From the NCBI GenBank assembly GCA_002840715.1, contig PHBW01000006.1, positions 1 to 64,000 of the forward strand: 64,000 bases of DNA, given 5' to 3'. The stretch is from Chloroflexi bacterium HGW-Chloroflexi-4 (GTDB taxonomy: Bacteria > Chloroflexota > Anaerolineae > Anaerolineales > Anaerolineaceae). This document shows, piece by piece, positions 7,201 to 15,847 of this stretch. Position 1 is the first letter of the stretch. Each line of letters starts with the position of its first letter. A model generated the notes under the pieces. That model had not been told where the DNA came from, made no database searches, and worked only from the letters and a program-made list of their open reading frames with translations. The position numbers and the translations under genes are program-made.

Positions 7201-8177
7201 TGACAAAGTATCTGGTTACAGGAGCTGCCGGTTTCATCGCCCGCCGCGTCATTGAAAAACTGACCAGCGAAGGGCATGAGGTTGTTGGTGTCGATAACAT
7301 CAACGATTCTTATGATGTGCGCCTCAAGCAATGGCGTTTGAATCGGCTTTCTGCAATTAAAGAATTCACATTTATCAAAGACGATATTTGCCGTCATGGA
7401 ATGTTTGATGATGTCGCACGAAAACATCCAGACTGCCAGGCGGTTATCCATCTGGCTGCGCGCGCAGGTGTGCGTCAGGCAGTTGAAATGCCTGACGTCT
7501 ATTTGCAGACCAATGCCGTCGGTACTCTCAATGTTTTGGAATGGTGCCGCAAGATGGGCGTCAAGAAGTTGGTTATGGCTTCGACCTCCTCCATTTATGG
7601 TGCAAATCCTCCTTTGCCAACCCCTGAAGATGCAGACTCAAGCCATCCGCTGCAGATTTACGCCGCCAGCAAAAAAGCCGCTGAAGTTATGGTGCATACC
7701 TATCATCATCTATTCGGTCTGGATGCCTCCATTGTTCGTTTTTTCACCGTCTACGGCCCAGCCGGCCGTCCAGACATGGTCATGTTCCGTTTTGCACAAT
7801 GGGTGGCTGAGGGCAAAACTGTGCAGGTCACTGGCGACGGATCGCAAATGCGCGGCTTTACCAACCTTGAAGACATTGCGGATGGAGTCATTCTAGCCTT
7901 AAAACCGCTGGGATACGAAATAATCAACCTCGGTGGTCATGAGACGATAACCATCTCTGAACTGCTTGAAAAAATCGAACAGCGCATCGGCAAGAAAGCC
8001 AGGATCGATTATATTCCCCGGCATCCGGCAGATGTAGAAGCCAACTGGGCAGATGTGACCAAAGCCAGAATGATGCTTGGCTGGCAGCCCAAGGTCAGCC
8101 TGGATGAAGGCATCACCGGCTTGGTGAATTGGTATATGGAACAACGTTCCTGGGCGAGCCAGGTATTAACTCCATGA
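7200..8177 (+). CDS. NAD-dependent nucleotide-sugar epimerase/dehydratase
   Basis: This is an extended short-chain dehydrogenase of 325 residues. It has the NAD-binding motif TGAAGFIARRV near the N terminus, the STSSIYG segment, and the catalytic YAASK. Overall it resembles UDP-glucuronate or UDP-GlcNAc(A) 4-epimerases. Its ATG overlaps the dehydrogenase stop by one base (TAATG), which suggests that it acts on the product of that enzyme. The usual second Gly-Gly in GFIG is replaced by Ala-Arg (GFIARR), a mild departure. The exact sugar cannot be read from the sequence. Confidence 0.85.
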   Translation: MTKYLVTGAAGFIARRVIEKLTSEGHEVVGVDNINDSYDVRLKQWRLNRLSAIKEFTFIKDDICRHGMFDDVARKHPDCQAVIHLAARAGVRQAVEMPDVYLQTNAVGTLNVLEWCRKMGVKKLVMASTSSIYGANPPLPTPEDADSSHPLQIYAASKKAAEVMVHTYHHLFGLDASIVRFFTVYGPAGRPDMVMFRFAQWVAEGKTVQVTGDGSQMRGFTNLEDIADGVILALKPLGYEIINLGGHETITISELLEKIEQRIGKKARIDYIPRHPADVEANWADVTKARMMLGWQPKVSLDEGITGLVNWYMEQRSWASQVLTP

Positions 8178-9547
8178 GTCAATTGAAAGAAAAGCTTTCA
8201 CGATTTTTTAAAGATAATCCCATTTTTAGCCGGTTTCTGAAAAATTCCGGCTATATGTTTTCTTCAAGCACAATCAGTGTTGGGTTGGTGGCGGTTCAAA
8301 GCATTTTAGCTGCCAGTCTGTTGGGCAAATCACAACTCGGCTTGATTACCCTGGCAATATCTTCAGTGACAACGGTTAATCAAATCTTCTCCTTTCGCAT
8401 GGGCGAATTGGTAATCAGGTTTTTTACGAAAGCAAAAGAAGAACACGGACTAGAACATGCCAAAGCAGTGATCAAGTCGTCCATTTTGATTGAAAGTATC
8501 ACATCCATTCTTGCTTTTGTTTTTCTTGTTTTGATTGCCCCTGTGGCAGCACCATTATTTACGAATAAGTTTGATCCTGAGTTATTAGTTCCTTTAATTC
8601 AATTATTTGGCATTTCCATTCTGGCAAACTTGTTCAGTGAAACCGCTAATGGCGTGCTCAGAGTGACCAACCATTTCAAGACACAGGCCGCAATCGGGTT
8701 GATTCAATCCGTTTTGACCTTCTCGATCATCACGCTGGCTTTCATTTTCAAATGGGGATTTCTGGTTGTATTGTTGGCTTACCTGGTGGGGAAAATCTTC
8801 ATTGGCGTCAGCCCCATGCTAATGGCTTTGAGGGTCATGCCCCTTGAATTTGGCAGTGACTGGTGGAAAACACGCATTTCGATCTTAACCTCGGTGAAAG
8901 AAATGAGCCGATTCGCTGTAAGTACAAATTTGAGCGGCACGATCAAGCAGCTTTCAAATGAAAGCGAAGGCTTATGGATCGGTGCGTTCATTGATGAAAG
9001 TGCCGTCGGACTATACAAAGTAGCAATGAGTGTGGCGAATTTACTGACCATACCCATCACCCCCATAATTCAAACGGCTTTTCCTGAGATTACGCGCAGT
9101 GCCGTCACCAAAAAATGGGCACAATTACGCAAATTGCTGCGTCAGTTCACCTTGGTGGCCTCTGCCTGGACCATCCCTGCCACCTTGTTTCTAATAATTT
9201 TCGGCAAATGGATCCTTACTTACATCTATACACCTATATTTGAATATACAGCAGCCTTTATCCCAATGGTCATTCTGCTCCTGGGTTATGCTTTTACGAA
9301 TATTTTCTTTTGGAACCGCAGTTTGCTCCTTTCCTTTGGCAAAGCCAATATCCCCTTGCTTGTCTTGGCGGTGGGTGGCATATTAAAGATGGTATTAACT
9401 TTTGTGGTAGTTCCGGTTTACGGAATTAACGGCGAAGCCGCACTGCTTTCAGGTTATTTTATTCTCACCACAGGCGTAATGATCGTGATGGGCTATGCAG
9501 TCATCAGAAAGTCAGAAACACTTGAGCCTGAAATTGAGGCAGCATGA
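8174..9547 (+). CDS. Polysaccharide flippase, Wzx/MOP superfamily
   Basis: The 457-residue protein has about 12-14 hydrophobic helices and the MATE-like layout of lipid-linked oligosaccharide flippases, which move undecaprenyl-linked glycans across the membrane. The ATG at 8174 overlaps the previous stop (ATGA). The N terminus is soluble and basic, followed by a first helix around residues 30-50. The gene is flanked by a nucleotide-sugar epimerase and a glycosyltransferase, the classic setting for a Wzx-type transporter. No Wzy polymerase is recognised with certainty; the membrane protein at 10674 could play a related part. Confidence 0.8.
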   Translation: MSQLKEKLSRFFKDNPIFSRFLKNSGYMFSSSTISVGLVAVQSILAASLLGKSQLGLITLAISSVTTVNQIFSFRMGELVIRFFTKAKEEHGLEHAKAVIKSSILIESITSILAFVFLVLIAPVAAPLFTNKFDPELLVPLIQLFGISILANLFSETANGVLRVTNHFKTQAAIGLIQSVLTFSIITLAFIFKWGFLVVLLAYLVGKIFIGVSPMLMALRVMPLEFGSDWWKTRISILTSVKEMSRFAVSTNLSGTIKQLSNESEGLWIGAFIDESAVGLYKVAMSVANLLTIPITPIIQTAFPEITRSAVTKKWAQLRKLLRQFTLVASAWTIPATLFLIIFGKWILTYIYTPIFEYTAAFIPMVILLLGYAFTNIFFWNRSLLLSFGKANIPLLVLAVGGILKMVLTFVVVPVYGINGEAALLSGYFILTTGVMIVMGYAVIRKSETLEPEIEAA

Positions 9548-10677
9548 AAATTGCATATATCGCCACTTCCAGTATTCCCTCTTCAACTGCCAATAGCATT
9601 CAGGTGATGAAGGTCTGCCAGGCGCTGACTCAACTGGGGCATGAAGCACATTTGCTCATCCCTGGCAGAGGGGACTTAAACTGGGAGGAATTGGACCGGC
9701 AATATGGTTTGACCAACCGCTTCCCAATCACTCGCATACCTTCAATCAAGGCGTTTAAGCGTTTTGACTTCATATTTAAGGCACTTGATTTGGTAAAAAG
9801 TCTCGATGCAGATGCTGTTTACACACGCATGTTGTGGGTGGCGATGATCGCACAGCTTCGCCGGGTGCCCGTGTTGCTAGAATTGCATGATGTGCCTGCC
9901 GGAAGACTTGGCAGACCCCTGTTCTTGCGCTACCTAAAGTCAAACTCAAAAACACTTACTGTTTTGATAACAAAAGCATTGGGGAAGGTTATTGAACAAA
10001 GATTTGAGATATCCATTCCTGATAAAACAGTGGTTATCGCACCTGACGGGGTGGATGACGCCCGTTATCAGGGGCTGCCCGAGCCAAAGGAAGCCAGAAA
10101 GAAGTTGGGACTCAAAGAAAGCATAACTGCTGTTTACACCGGTGGTTTTTACAAAGGCCGCGGACTGGAGCTTTTGGTGGAACTCGCCAAAGCATTCCCG
10201 CAGGTGCAGTTCTTGTGGGTGGGTGGAAAACCTGAAGCCGTCTCAGGTTGGAAAACCATCATTGATAATCTCAATATCGAAAATATCCAACTGACTGGGT
10301 TCATCCCCAACGAAAAGCTTGCGCTGTATCAAGCTGCTGGTGAGATATTGTTGATGCCGTTTGGCAAGTCCGTGTCGGGCAGCAGCGGCGGCAACACGGC
10401 TGACGTGTGCAGTCCGCTTAAGATGTTTGAATACATGGCGGCAGGACGGGCCATCCTAACCAGCGATTTACCCGTCTTGCGAGAAGTGCTCAACGAAAAC
10501 AATGCACTTTTTTATGCAATTGAAGATTTTGAAGATTTAAAAGCAAAATTTTCAAATTTGCTTGGTGATGCCGCCTTGCGAAACCAACTAGCCAATCAGG
10601 CTAGAATAGATATTGGGCACTACACCTGGCAGGAGCGCATGCAAAAGATTGTCAAAAGATTCACTGAGGACTTATGA
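9544..10677 (+). CDS. Glycosyltransferase family 4
   Basis: The 377-residue GT-B fold protein has an N-terminal acceptor domain beginning KIAYIATSSIPSSTANSIQV and a C-terminal donor domain with VYTGGFYKGRGLELLVELA. The family 4 signature region is SPLKMFEYMAAGRAIL, where the glutamate contacts the nucleotide-sugar donor. It adds a sugar to a growing glycan, probably on the cytoplasmic side. The ATG overlaps the flippase stop by four bases and the next gene's ATG overlaps its own stop, so the set is one transcription unit. Confidence 0.88.
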   Translation: MKIAYIATSSIPSSTANSIQVMKVCQALTQLGHEAHLLIPGRGDLNWEELDRQYGLTNRFPITRIPSIKAFKRFDFIFKALDLVKSLDADAVYTRMLWVAMIAQLRRVPVLLELHDVPAGRLGRPLFLRYLKSNSKTLTVLITKALGKVIEQRFEISIPDKTVVIAPDGVDDARYQGLPEPKEARKKLGLKESITAVYTGGFYKGRGLELLVELAKAFPQVQFLWVGGKPEAVSGWKTIIDNLNIENIQLTGFIPNEKLALYQAAGEILLMPFGKSVSGSSGGNTADVCSPLKMFEYMAAGRAILTSDLPVLREVLNENNALFYAIEDFEDLKAKFSNLLGDAALRNQLANQARIDIGHYTWQERMQKIVKRFTEDL

Positions 10678-12206
10678 AGAAATCCCATTTACTCATCAAT
10701 GACAGCCTTTGGGCGTTAACAACCGGCGCCGCCTTGGGAGTTGTTATTAGTGCTTTCAGTGCAGGCAATTTCTGGCTTGGATGGTTAAAATGCGGATTAC
10801 TTGGTGCCATTCTGGTGCTCGGTTTGATCCGTGTCTGGCGGTTGACTGGGGCCGGACGAACACTGGCAATGCTCATGCTGGTAGCTTTTACTCTTCGCAT
10901 GGCTTTTGGCATTTTCCTTAACCAGGGCTTGCCAATAATGGGGTTCGACAACCCGGTGCAGAACACCGGTTATGTGTTTTCTGATGCCCATGATCGCGAT
11001 CAAGTAGCCTATCAAATTGCTGTTTCAGGTGATGCCTGGACGCCGCAATTTAAAGAGAACATTGCAGCGGATCAATACGGCGGTTTATTAGCCTTCAGTA
11101 CTTTTGTTTATGGAATTTTCTCAGCTGATGAGCACCGTCCGCTGTTGATGGCGCTGATTTCTGCTGCAGCCATGACGACAGGGTTGGCTTTTTTGGTTTC
11201 AGCGGCCACCCGAAAATGGGGAGTAAAGGCAGCCGTCATTGCGGGTTGGATTTATACACTTTACCCTGACAGCATTCTCTTGGGCAGCTCTCAGATGCGT
11301 GAACCAATTTTGATCTGTCTGACCTGCCTGCTGTTTTGGAGTGTTCAGGATTGGAAAACTAAACCACTTTATTCAATGATTAGCATCTTGATCATCAGCG
11401 GGGTCACCTGCCTGTTTTCGCTTCCTGTGGCTGGCGCTGCAATCACAGTCGTTTTGGGAACCGTGTTTTTTGAGTGGTTCAATTCTCAAACCAAACACCA
11501 AACCCGACGGCTAGCAATTCTCTTTTTTGTCGTCTCTCTAGGGGTTATTAGTCTGGCTGGTTGGTATTGGCTCAAAGAAAGTCTGTCGTACGAATATTCC
11601 ATCACTGTTTCCAGCTCCGGTTGGATCTCCGCTTTATTGGCCCAGTACGGTGAGCAATACAAGTTGCCGTTGATCACTTTTTACGGGTTGACCCAGCCGC
11701 TGCTGCCTGCAGCTCTGGTGGATGAATCCCTACCGATTTGGAAAGGCCTTGCCATTTTCCGTGCGGCGGGGTGGTTCTTCATCATCCCCTTCCTGTTGTA
11801 TGGATTTATTTCGGTGGTTAAAAACAGAAAAAATGAGAACGGTTCAGTTTTGCTTTTTGTCAGCCTGGCTTTGGCAGCCTGGATTTTGATTTCTTCAATT
11901 CGCGCAGGCGGCGATCAATGGGATAATCCACGCTACAGAACCACTTTTCTGCCCTGGATCGCGATTATGGTAGGCTGGGTTTGGGCGCATATAGGCCAGG
12001 GAAAACACCACTGGTTTTGGCGGATCGTAGCGATGGAAGTTGTTTTTGTTTTGGTGTTTTTGGATTGGTATCTCTATCGCAACTTCAATTGGGGTCCAGC
12101 GATTCCTTTTCCTTATCTCATTCTATTTCTTGCAGCATCCATTGTATTGATATTTGTTGGTGGAATCCTTTGGGATAAAAAGATCACCAGCAAAAAACAC
12201 CGGTGA
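10674..12206 (+). CDS. Large multispanning membrane protein, possible GT-C glycosyltransferase
   Basis: The 510-residue protein has about 12 hydrophobic helices. A soluble loop after the second or third helix carries the acidic stretch FSDAHDRDQVAYQIAVSGD, and the region around YTLYPDSILLGSSQMREP is reminiscent of GT-C enzymes such as the ArnT/PMT group, where acidic residues in the first external loop are catalytic. An O-antigen-polymerase-like role is the main alternative. It is the last gene of the overlapping glycan set. The assignment rests on topology and context, not on a firm family match. Confidence 0.6.
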   Translation: MKKSHLLINDSLWALTTGAALGVVISAFSAGNFWLGWLKCGLLGAILVLGLIRVWRLTGAGRTLAMLMLVAFTLRMAFGIFLNQGLPIMGFDNPVQNTGYVFSDAHDRDQVAYQIAVSGDAWTPQFKENIAADQYGGLLAFSTFVYGIFSADEHRPLLMALISAAAMTTGLAFLVSAATRKWGVKAAVIAGWIYTLYPDSILLGSSQMREPILICLTCLLFWSVQDWKTKPLYSMISILIISGVTCLFSLPVAGAAITVVLGTVFFEWFNSQTKHQTRRLAILFFVVSLGVISLAGWYWLKESLSYEYSITVSSSGWISALLAQYGEQYKLPLITFYGLTQPLLPAALVDESLPIWKGLAIFRAAGWFFIIPFLLYGFISVVKNRKNENGSVLLFVSLALAAWILISSIRAGGDQWDNPRYRTTFLPWIAIMVGWVWAHIGQGKHHWFWRIVAMEVVFVLVFLDWYLYRNFNWGPAIPFPYLILFLAASIVLIFVGGILWDKKITSKKHR

Positions 12207-12228
12207 TCATGGATTCCTTGTTGATCGA

Positions 12229-12537
12229 TTAGGGCTGCCAGTGCCCAACATCTGTCCAGGCGTATTCAAGGTGAGAGGCAGCCACTTTGCCGGCTTTTTT
12301 TGAGACACGCGCATAAGCCCATTGCATCAACTTGTTGCCACCGATTTCATCCATTCGTTTGCCAATCGCCCGGGTTCTGACATGCCTGCATTGTGCGTTA
12401 TACCCGTTGCCTGGACGTTCTGATAAATAATCTTCTTTTATTCCGATGTTGACCAATTCATTTACCAGCGATTGAACTTCCTTCGACATGTCCGCCGGAT
12501 ACAATTTCGGACCGAAAATGAAATCTAAAAAAGCCAT
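12229..12537 (-). CDS. Hypothetical protein, 102 aa
   Basis: I do not recognise a family with a known role. The product begins MAFLDFIFGPK and contains LVNELVNIGIKEDYLSERPG, followed by a basic middle part with CRHVRTRAIGKRMDEIGG and a WTDVGHWQP end. It is soluble with no signal peptide. A GAGGAG ribosome binding site 7 bases before the ATG at 12537 supports a real gene. It is transcribed against the surrounding glycan genes, which split here into 5.9-12.2 kb and 12.6-14.2 kb. Confidence 0.7.
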   Translation of the reverse strand: MAFLDFIFGPKLYPADMSKEVQSLVNELVNIGIKEDYLSERPGNGYNAQCRHVRTRAIGKRMDEIGGNKLMQWAYARVSKKAGKVAASHLEYAWTDVGHWQP

Positions 12538-12584
12538 GGACTAACTCCTCTGACGTAATTGGGAACAAACTGCATTAATCATAC

Positions 12585-12590
12585 TATAAT
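12585..12590 (+). promoter_or_regulatory. -10 element directly before a start codon
   Basis: A perfect TATAAT lies 7 bases before the ATG at 12598, with no Shine-Dalgarno sequence between them. Transcription starting 7 bases after the -10 would begin at the ATG itself, giving a leaderless message. The -35 is not clear. Confidence 0.5.
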
Positions 12591-12597
12591 TTGTTTC

Positions 12598-13353
12598 ATG
12601 TTCATGCAAAATCCTCGAAAGGTATTTTTATCGCCGCACCTGGATGACGCCGTCTATTCCTGCGGAGGACTCATCCATGAATTAGTCACAAAAGGATTCT
12701 CGGTCGAAGTTTGGACGATATTTACCGCCGATCCACCTGAAGGAAATCTTTCTACCTTTGCACAATCACTGCACGCGCGCTGGAAAGAAAAGTCCAACCC
12801 ATCTTGGATTCGGAGGGAAGAGGATAAGCACGCACTCGATTTGTTGGGAGCTGCCTGCCGTCATCTCAGTTACCCTGATTGTATCTACCGGCGAAATGCT
12901 CAAACCAATGAACCCATCATTACAAAGGATGAAGATCTGTTTTCAAAAGATTACGTCATTGAAAATAATCTCATCCTCAATCTTTATAAAGAGTTACAAC
13001 TTCGTCTGCCGTTGAATGCCGATATTGTTTGTCCATTGAGCATGGGCGGTCATGTTGATCACCGGGTGACGAGGATGGCTGCGGAGCAGTTGAAAAGATC
13101 CCTGTGGTTCTATGCAGACTATCCTTATGCCGCCAAAGATCCATCCAGTGTCAATGATTTTCTTCCAGATCATGCCGAAGCTGAGGTTCAAGAATTCTCG
13201 CCTGCCGGGATTGATGCATGGCTGAAGGCGATCGCCTGCTATCCTTCTCAGACCAGTTCGTTTTGGAACTCGCTTGATGAAATGGATCAATCCGTCAGGG
13301 TTTACGCCAGCCTGCCGATCGGCCGCACATTGTGGTTTCACAAGATAAATTGA
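12598..13353 (+). CDS. PIG-L family N-acetylglucosaminyl deacetylase
   Basis: LmbE/PIG-L enzymes are zinc-dependent hydrolases that remove the N-acetyl group from GlcNAc-containing molecules. The metal and catalytic motif SPHLDD is at residues 12-17 (H14, D16, D17), and the third metal ligand is in GGHVDHR. The 251-residue length is normal. An upstream TTG at 12559 is in frame, but the promoter position and domain start favour the ATG at 12598; M604 (two codons on) is a possible alternative. It sits with a methyltransferase downstream and may modify the surface glycan. Confidence 0.85.
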   Translation: MFMQNPRKVFLSPHLDDAVYSCGGLIHELVTKGFSVEVWTIFTADPPEGNLSTFAQSLHARWKEKSNPSWIRREEDKHALDLLGAACRHLSYPDCIYRRNAQTNEPIITKDEDLFSKDYVIENNLILNLYKELQLRLPLNADIVCPLSMGGHVDHRVTRMAAEQLKRSLWFYADYPYAAKDPSSVNDFLPDHAEAEVQEFSPAGIDAWLKAIACYPSQTSSFWNSLDEMDQSVRVYASLPIGRTLWFHKIN

Positions 13354-13364
13354 TTGGAGTCAAT

Positions 13365-14180
13365 ATGGCAAAACACGACCTGTTAACCGAAGAAGAGTTC
13401 GCAGCTTATAAAGCCCCGGTCAGGGCGATTCAACAGCTCAATCATTTTGCTGCTTCAAAAGGAAAATCTGCGGAGCAGGTTAAAGTCTTGGATTGGGGTT
13501 GCGGACGCGGTCGTTTCGTCTTGAAACTACGCGAATTGGGTTTCGATGCCTATGGTGTGGATATTGACCCTGAGCCGGTGAATAACGGTCTGCCCTTGTT
13601 TGAAAAAAAAGGCTTTCAAAACAAACCGCTTTCAGTAATTTCTGCTGACGGTCGAACCACTTATGAAGACGGCTTCTTCGATTTTGTGATGACAGACAAC
13701 GTGCTTGAACACGTCAGTGACCTTGGCAAAGTGATAACTGAAGTAAACCGGTTAACAGCGAAAGACGGCGGCGGATATCATATTTTTCCAGCGCAAAGAC
13801 AGTTCATTGAAGGTCATTTGTTTATGCCCTTCGTCCATTGGCTGCCGCAGGGTGGGTTACGTAAGGCTGTCATCCGAAGCTGCGTCAAAAATGGAACCGA
13901 ACCGCACTGGACTGAAGTGGAAGATTCTGGAATCGAAGAAAAAACACAAGTCTATTATGATTACAGTACGGATCACATTTTCTACCGACCTTATAAGCAT
14001 TTAAAAAACCAGTTCAGCAATTGTGGATTTAAGGTGTCCTTCTTGAGTTTGCAGAATCCGACTGTGCAAAAACATAAAATACTCGGTCCGTTGGCCAGAT
14101 TCGATCTTACCAAATCTGTAATTAATTGGTTGGTATTAACCTTCAAGCAGGTTGAATTGGTAACCAAGCGCATAGATTAA
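13365..14180 (+). CDS. Class I SAM-dependent methyltransferase
   Basis: The 271-residue protein has the SAM-binding motif I VLDWGCGRGRFVLKLRELG, followed by the acidic loop AYGVDIDPEP and the motif DNVLEHVSDL, typical of Methyltransf_11/23 enzymes. GGAG lies before the ATG at 13365, 11 bases after the deacetylase stop. It may methylate a sugar in the glycan pathway; the substrate is unknown. The C-terminal third has aromatic residues and no membrane segment. Confidence 0.85.
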   Translation: MAKHDLLTEEEFAAYKAPVRAIQQLNHFAASKGKSAEQVKVLDWGCGRGRFVLKLRELGFDAYGVDIDPEPVNNGLPLFEKKGFQNKPLSVISADGRTTYEDGFFDFVMTDNVLEHVSDLGKVITEVNRLTAKDGGGYHIFPAQRQFIEGHLFMPFVHWLPQGGLRKAVIRSCVKNGTEPHWTEVEDSGIEEKTQVYYDYSTDHIFYRPYKHLKNQFSNCGFKVSFLSLQNPTVQKHKILGPLARFDLTKSVINWLVLTFKQVELVTKRID

Positions 14181-14215
14181 CAGGTGGCTGCTGAAACCAA
14201 TCTCATTTCTTATGC

Positions 14216-14221
14216 TATACT
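14216..14221 (+). promoter_or_regulatory. -10 element of the 14.2-22.3 kb cluster
   Basis: TATACT ends 8 bases before the ATG at 14230, and there is no Shine-Dalgarno sequence. It probably drives the eight-gene cluster as a leaderless or nearly leaderless message. I see no convincing -35. Confidence 0.45.
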
Positions 14222-14229
14222 CATAAAAG

Positions 14230-14478
14230 ATGATGGAACGGAAATATTGGGCTGATTGGGCGCAATCCTTGCAACAGAAAAGGCTGACTGGCCTGGTGGT
14301 AACTCTATTGGATGGTGCCGGACCCCTCAAAATTCTTTTATCGCAGGTATTGATGGGATTTTTACCGTTATTTGGACAACCTCGTGACAGTTCCTGGCAT
14401 TCTTTTGCACAGATGTTGGAAGATGCTACGGAATGCCGGTCTTTCACGACCTATCTGCTTGAGGAGAAAAATTCGTGA
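14230..14478 (+). CDS. Small protein, 82 aa, first gene of the unknown cluster
   Basis: I do not recognise a family. The product starts MMERKYWADWAQSLQQ and has one moderately hydrophobic stretch (LTGLVVTLLDGAGPLKILLS), but no clear signal peptide. The Trp-rich start and the amphipathic middle suggest a small adaptor or membrane-surface protein. Its stop overlaps the GTG of the next gene by four bases (GTGA), so it is translationally coupled to a membrane protein. A -10 element just before the ATG marks it as the start of the operon. Confidence 0.6.
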   Translation: MMERKYWADWAQSLQQKRLTGLVVTLLDGAGPLKILLSQVLMGFLPLFGQPRDSSWHSFAQMLEDATECRSFTTYLLEEKNS

Positions 14479-15230
14479 GTCCTTATGAACCTTTGATCGG
14501 AGCAGTTGTATTTTTGGTCTTTTCCGGTCTCGTCCTCTTATTCTCTTCAAAAAAAATAAGAACAAAATTCCCTCCCGTATTTCGCAAATTATCGGCTGCA
14601 CAAAAACTTCGCAGGGCTATTGGTCTTGCCGTCGAAGATGGCAGCCGAATTCATGTGTCGTTGGGTAACAGTAGCATGATTGACCCGGCGAATGCTTCTG
14701 CACTGGCCGGTTTGAGTACATTAAGCCGAATCGGTCAATTAGCCTCCACCAGCGACCTGCCTCCCATGTGCACCAGTGGCAGTGGCGATCTGCAAATCCT
14801 CAGCCAGGATGTGCTGCGGGGCAGTGCCTCAGACACGCACACCCTCAGCCAGTTTGATCCGGTTCTGGCACGTATGACCGGCGTCACACCTTTTTCGTAT
14901 GCTCTTGGTGCAATCGAATCCTCGCAAGATTCGGGCACCAGCGCCTATGTGTTAATGGGTGATTTCGGCCCTGAAGCCGGTTTATTATTGGACGGTGCCG
15001 AAAATCAGGGCGCCTACAAACTGGCGGGAAGCAACTCGTTAATTGCTCAATCCATCTTTTTTGCAGTGGCCGATGACACTTTAATCGGTGAAGAAATGTT
15101 TGCAATGCCGGCTTACCTGGGTTCACAAGCAGTACACCAGGCCAGCCTTCGCGTTCAAGATATTCTGCGATTTCTCATCGTTCTTATTTTATTGGGAGCG
15201 GTGGTCTCTAGTTTGGCAGGGTGGTTATGA
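14475..15230 (+). CDS. Membrane-anchored protein of unknown function (DUF6754-like)
   Basis: The 251-residue product starts at a GTG overlapping the previous stop. It has a transmembrane helix at about residues 5-25 and another near the C terminus (FLIVLILLGAVVSSLAGWL), with a soluble middle that is rich in Ser, Ala and Gly. The middle has an ordered look, with GLAVEDGSRIHVSLGNSSM and SYALGAIESS segments. I recall similar proteins in Chloroflexota under a DUF6754 label, but cannot verify that here. Short overlaps tie it to genes on both sides. No catalytic motif was recognised. Confidence 0.7.
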   Translation: MSPYEPLIGAVVFLVFSGLVLLFSSKKIRTKFPPVFRKLSAAQKLRRAIGLAVEDGSRIHVSLGNSSMIDPANASALAGLSTLSRIGQLASTSDLPPMCTSGSGDLQILSQDVLRGSASDTHTLSQFDPVLARMTGVTPFSYALGAIESSQDSGTSAYVLMGDFGPEAGLLLDGAENQGAYKLAGSNSLIAQSIFFAVADDTLIGEEMFAMPAYLGSQAVHQASLRVQDILRFLIVLILLGAVVSSLAGWL

Positions 15231-15847
15231 AATCTCCGTTATCAATGTTGGTTGCTGTCCTAAGCGGTTTACTCGTCCTGGCAGGGTATTTCTTCCCGTT
15301 TCCAGCGTTAATTGCAATTCGCACACCCATGTTGGATTGGGCGGTCACTCTGGCCGGCATTGCGGGTCTTGTGGCGATCATCAATCTGATGGTCGGGGTA
15401 CATTTGAAACGCCTGCGTGAACCAGGTTCCAAACGTTTTTTCAGTATAGTAGTGATCATTTCCTTTTTGATGGTGGCTGTTTTTGGTTTCTATTTGGGTC
15501 CAGCAGATCAAAAATTCCAGAGGGTTGTCACTGCCATTCAAACCCCCATTGAAACTAGTTTGATGGCGTTGTTGGCCATCACGTTGACGTACTCAAGTTT
15601 GAAGATGCTTCAGCGGCAGCGCAACTGGATGGGATTTGTGTTCTTTCTCAGCGTCATCCTCTTTTTGGTGATAAATAGCGGCATTCTAGCTTTTTCTGCC
15701 GAAATTCCAGTACTTCAAGATTTGCTTTCAGGTTTTCATCAAATTCCTGCAGCAGGTGCGCGGGGTATTTTGTTAGGCATTGCCCTCGGCAGTTTAGCCG
15801 CAGGTGTTCGCATATTAATTGGTTCTGATAAACCTTACAGCGGATGA
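15227..15847 (+). CDS. Multispanning membrane protein, 206 aa
   Basis: About six hydrophobic helices cover most of the length, starting MKSPLSMLVAVLSGLLVLAG. Short polar loops include LKRLREPGSKR and LKMLQRQRNW. The start at 15227 overlaps the previous stop as ATGA, and the next gene overlaps in the same way. No transporter or enzyme motif is recognised. The strict overlap with its neighbours suggests a membrane complex made in fixed proportion. Confidence 0.75.
   Translation: MKSPLSMLVAVLSGLLVLAGYFFPFPALIAIRTPMLDWAVTLAGIAGLVAIINLMVGVHLKRLREPGSKRFFSIVVIISFLMVAVFGFYLGPADQKFQRVVTAIQTPIETSLMALLAITLTYSSLKMLQRQRNWMGFVFFLSVILFLVINSGILAFSAEIPVLQDLLSGFHQIPAAGARGILLGIALGSLAAGVRILIGSDKPYSG

Noticed and set aside
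12559-12597. Upstream TTG start for the PIG-L deacetylase
   Set aside because: It includes the -10 element and has no ribosome binding site; the family starts at the later ATG.
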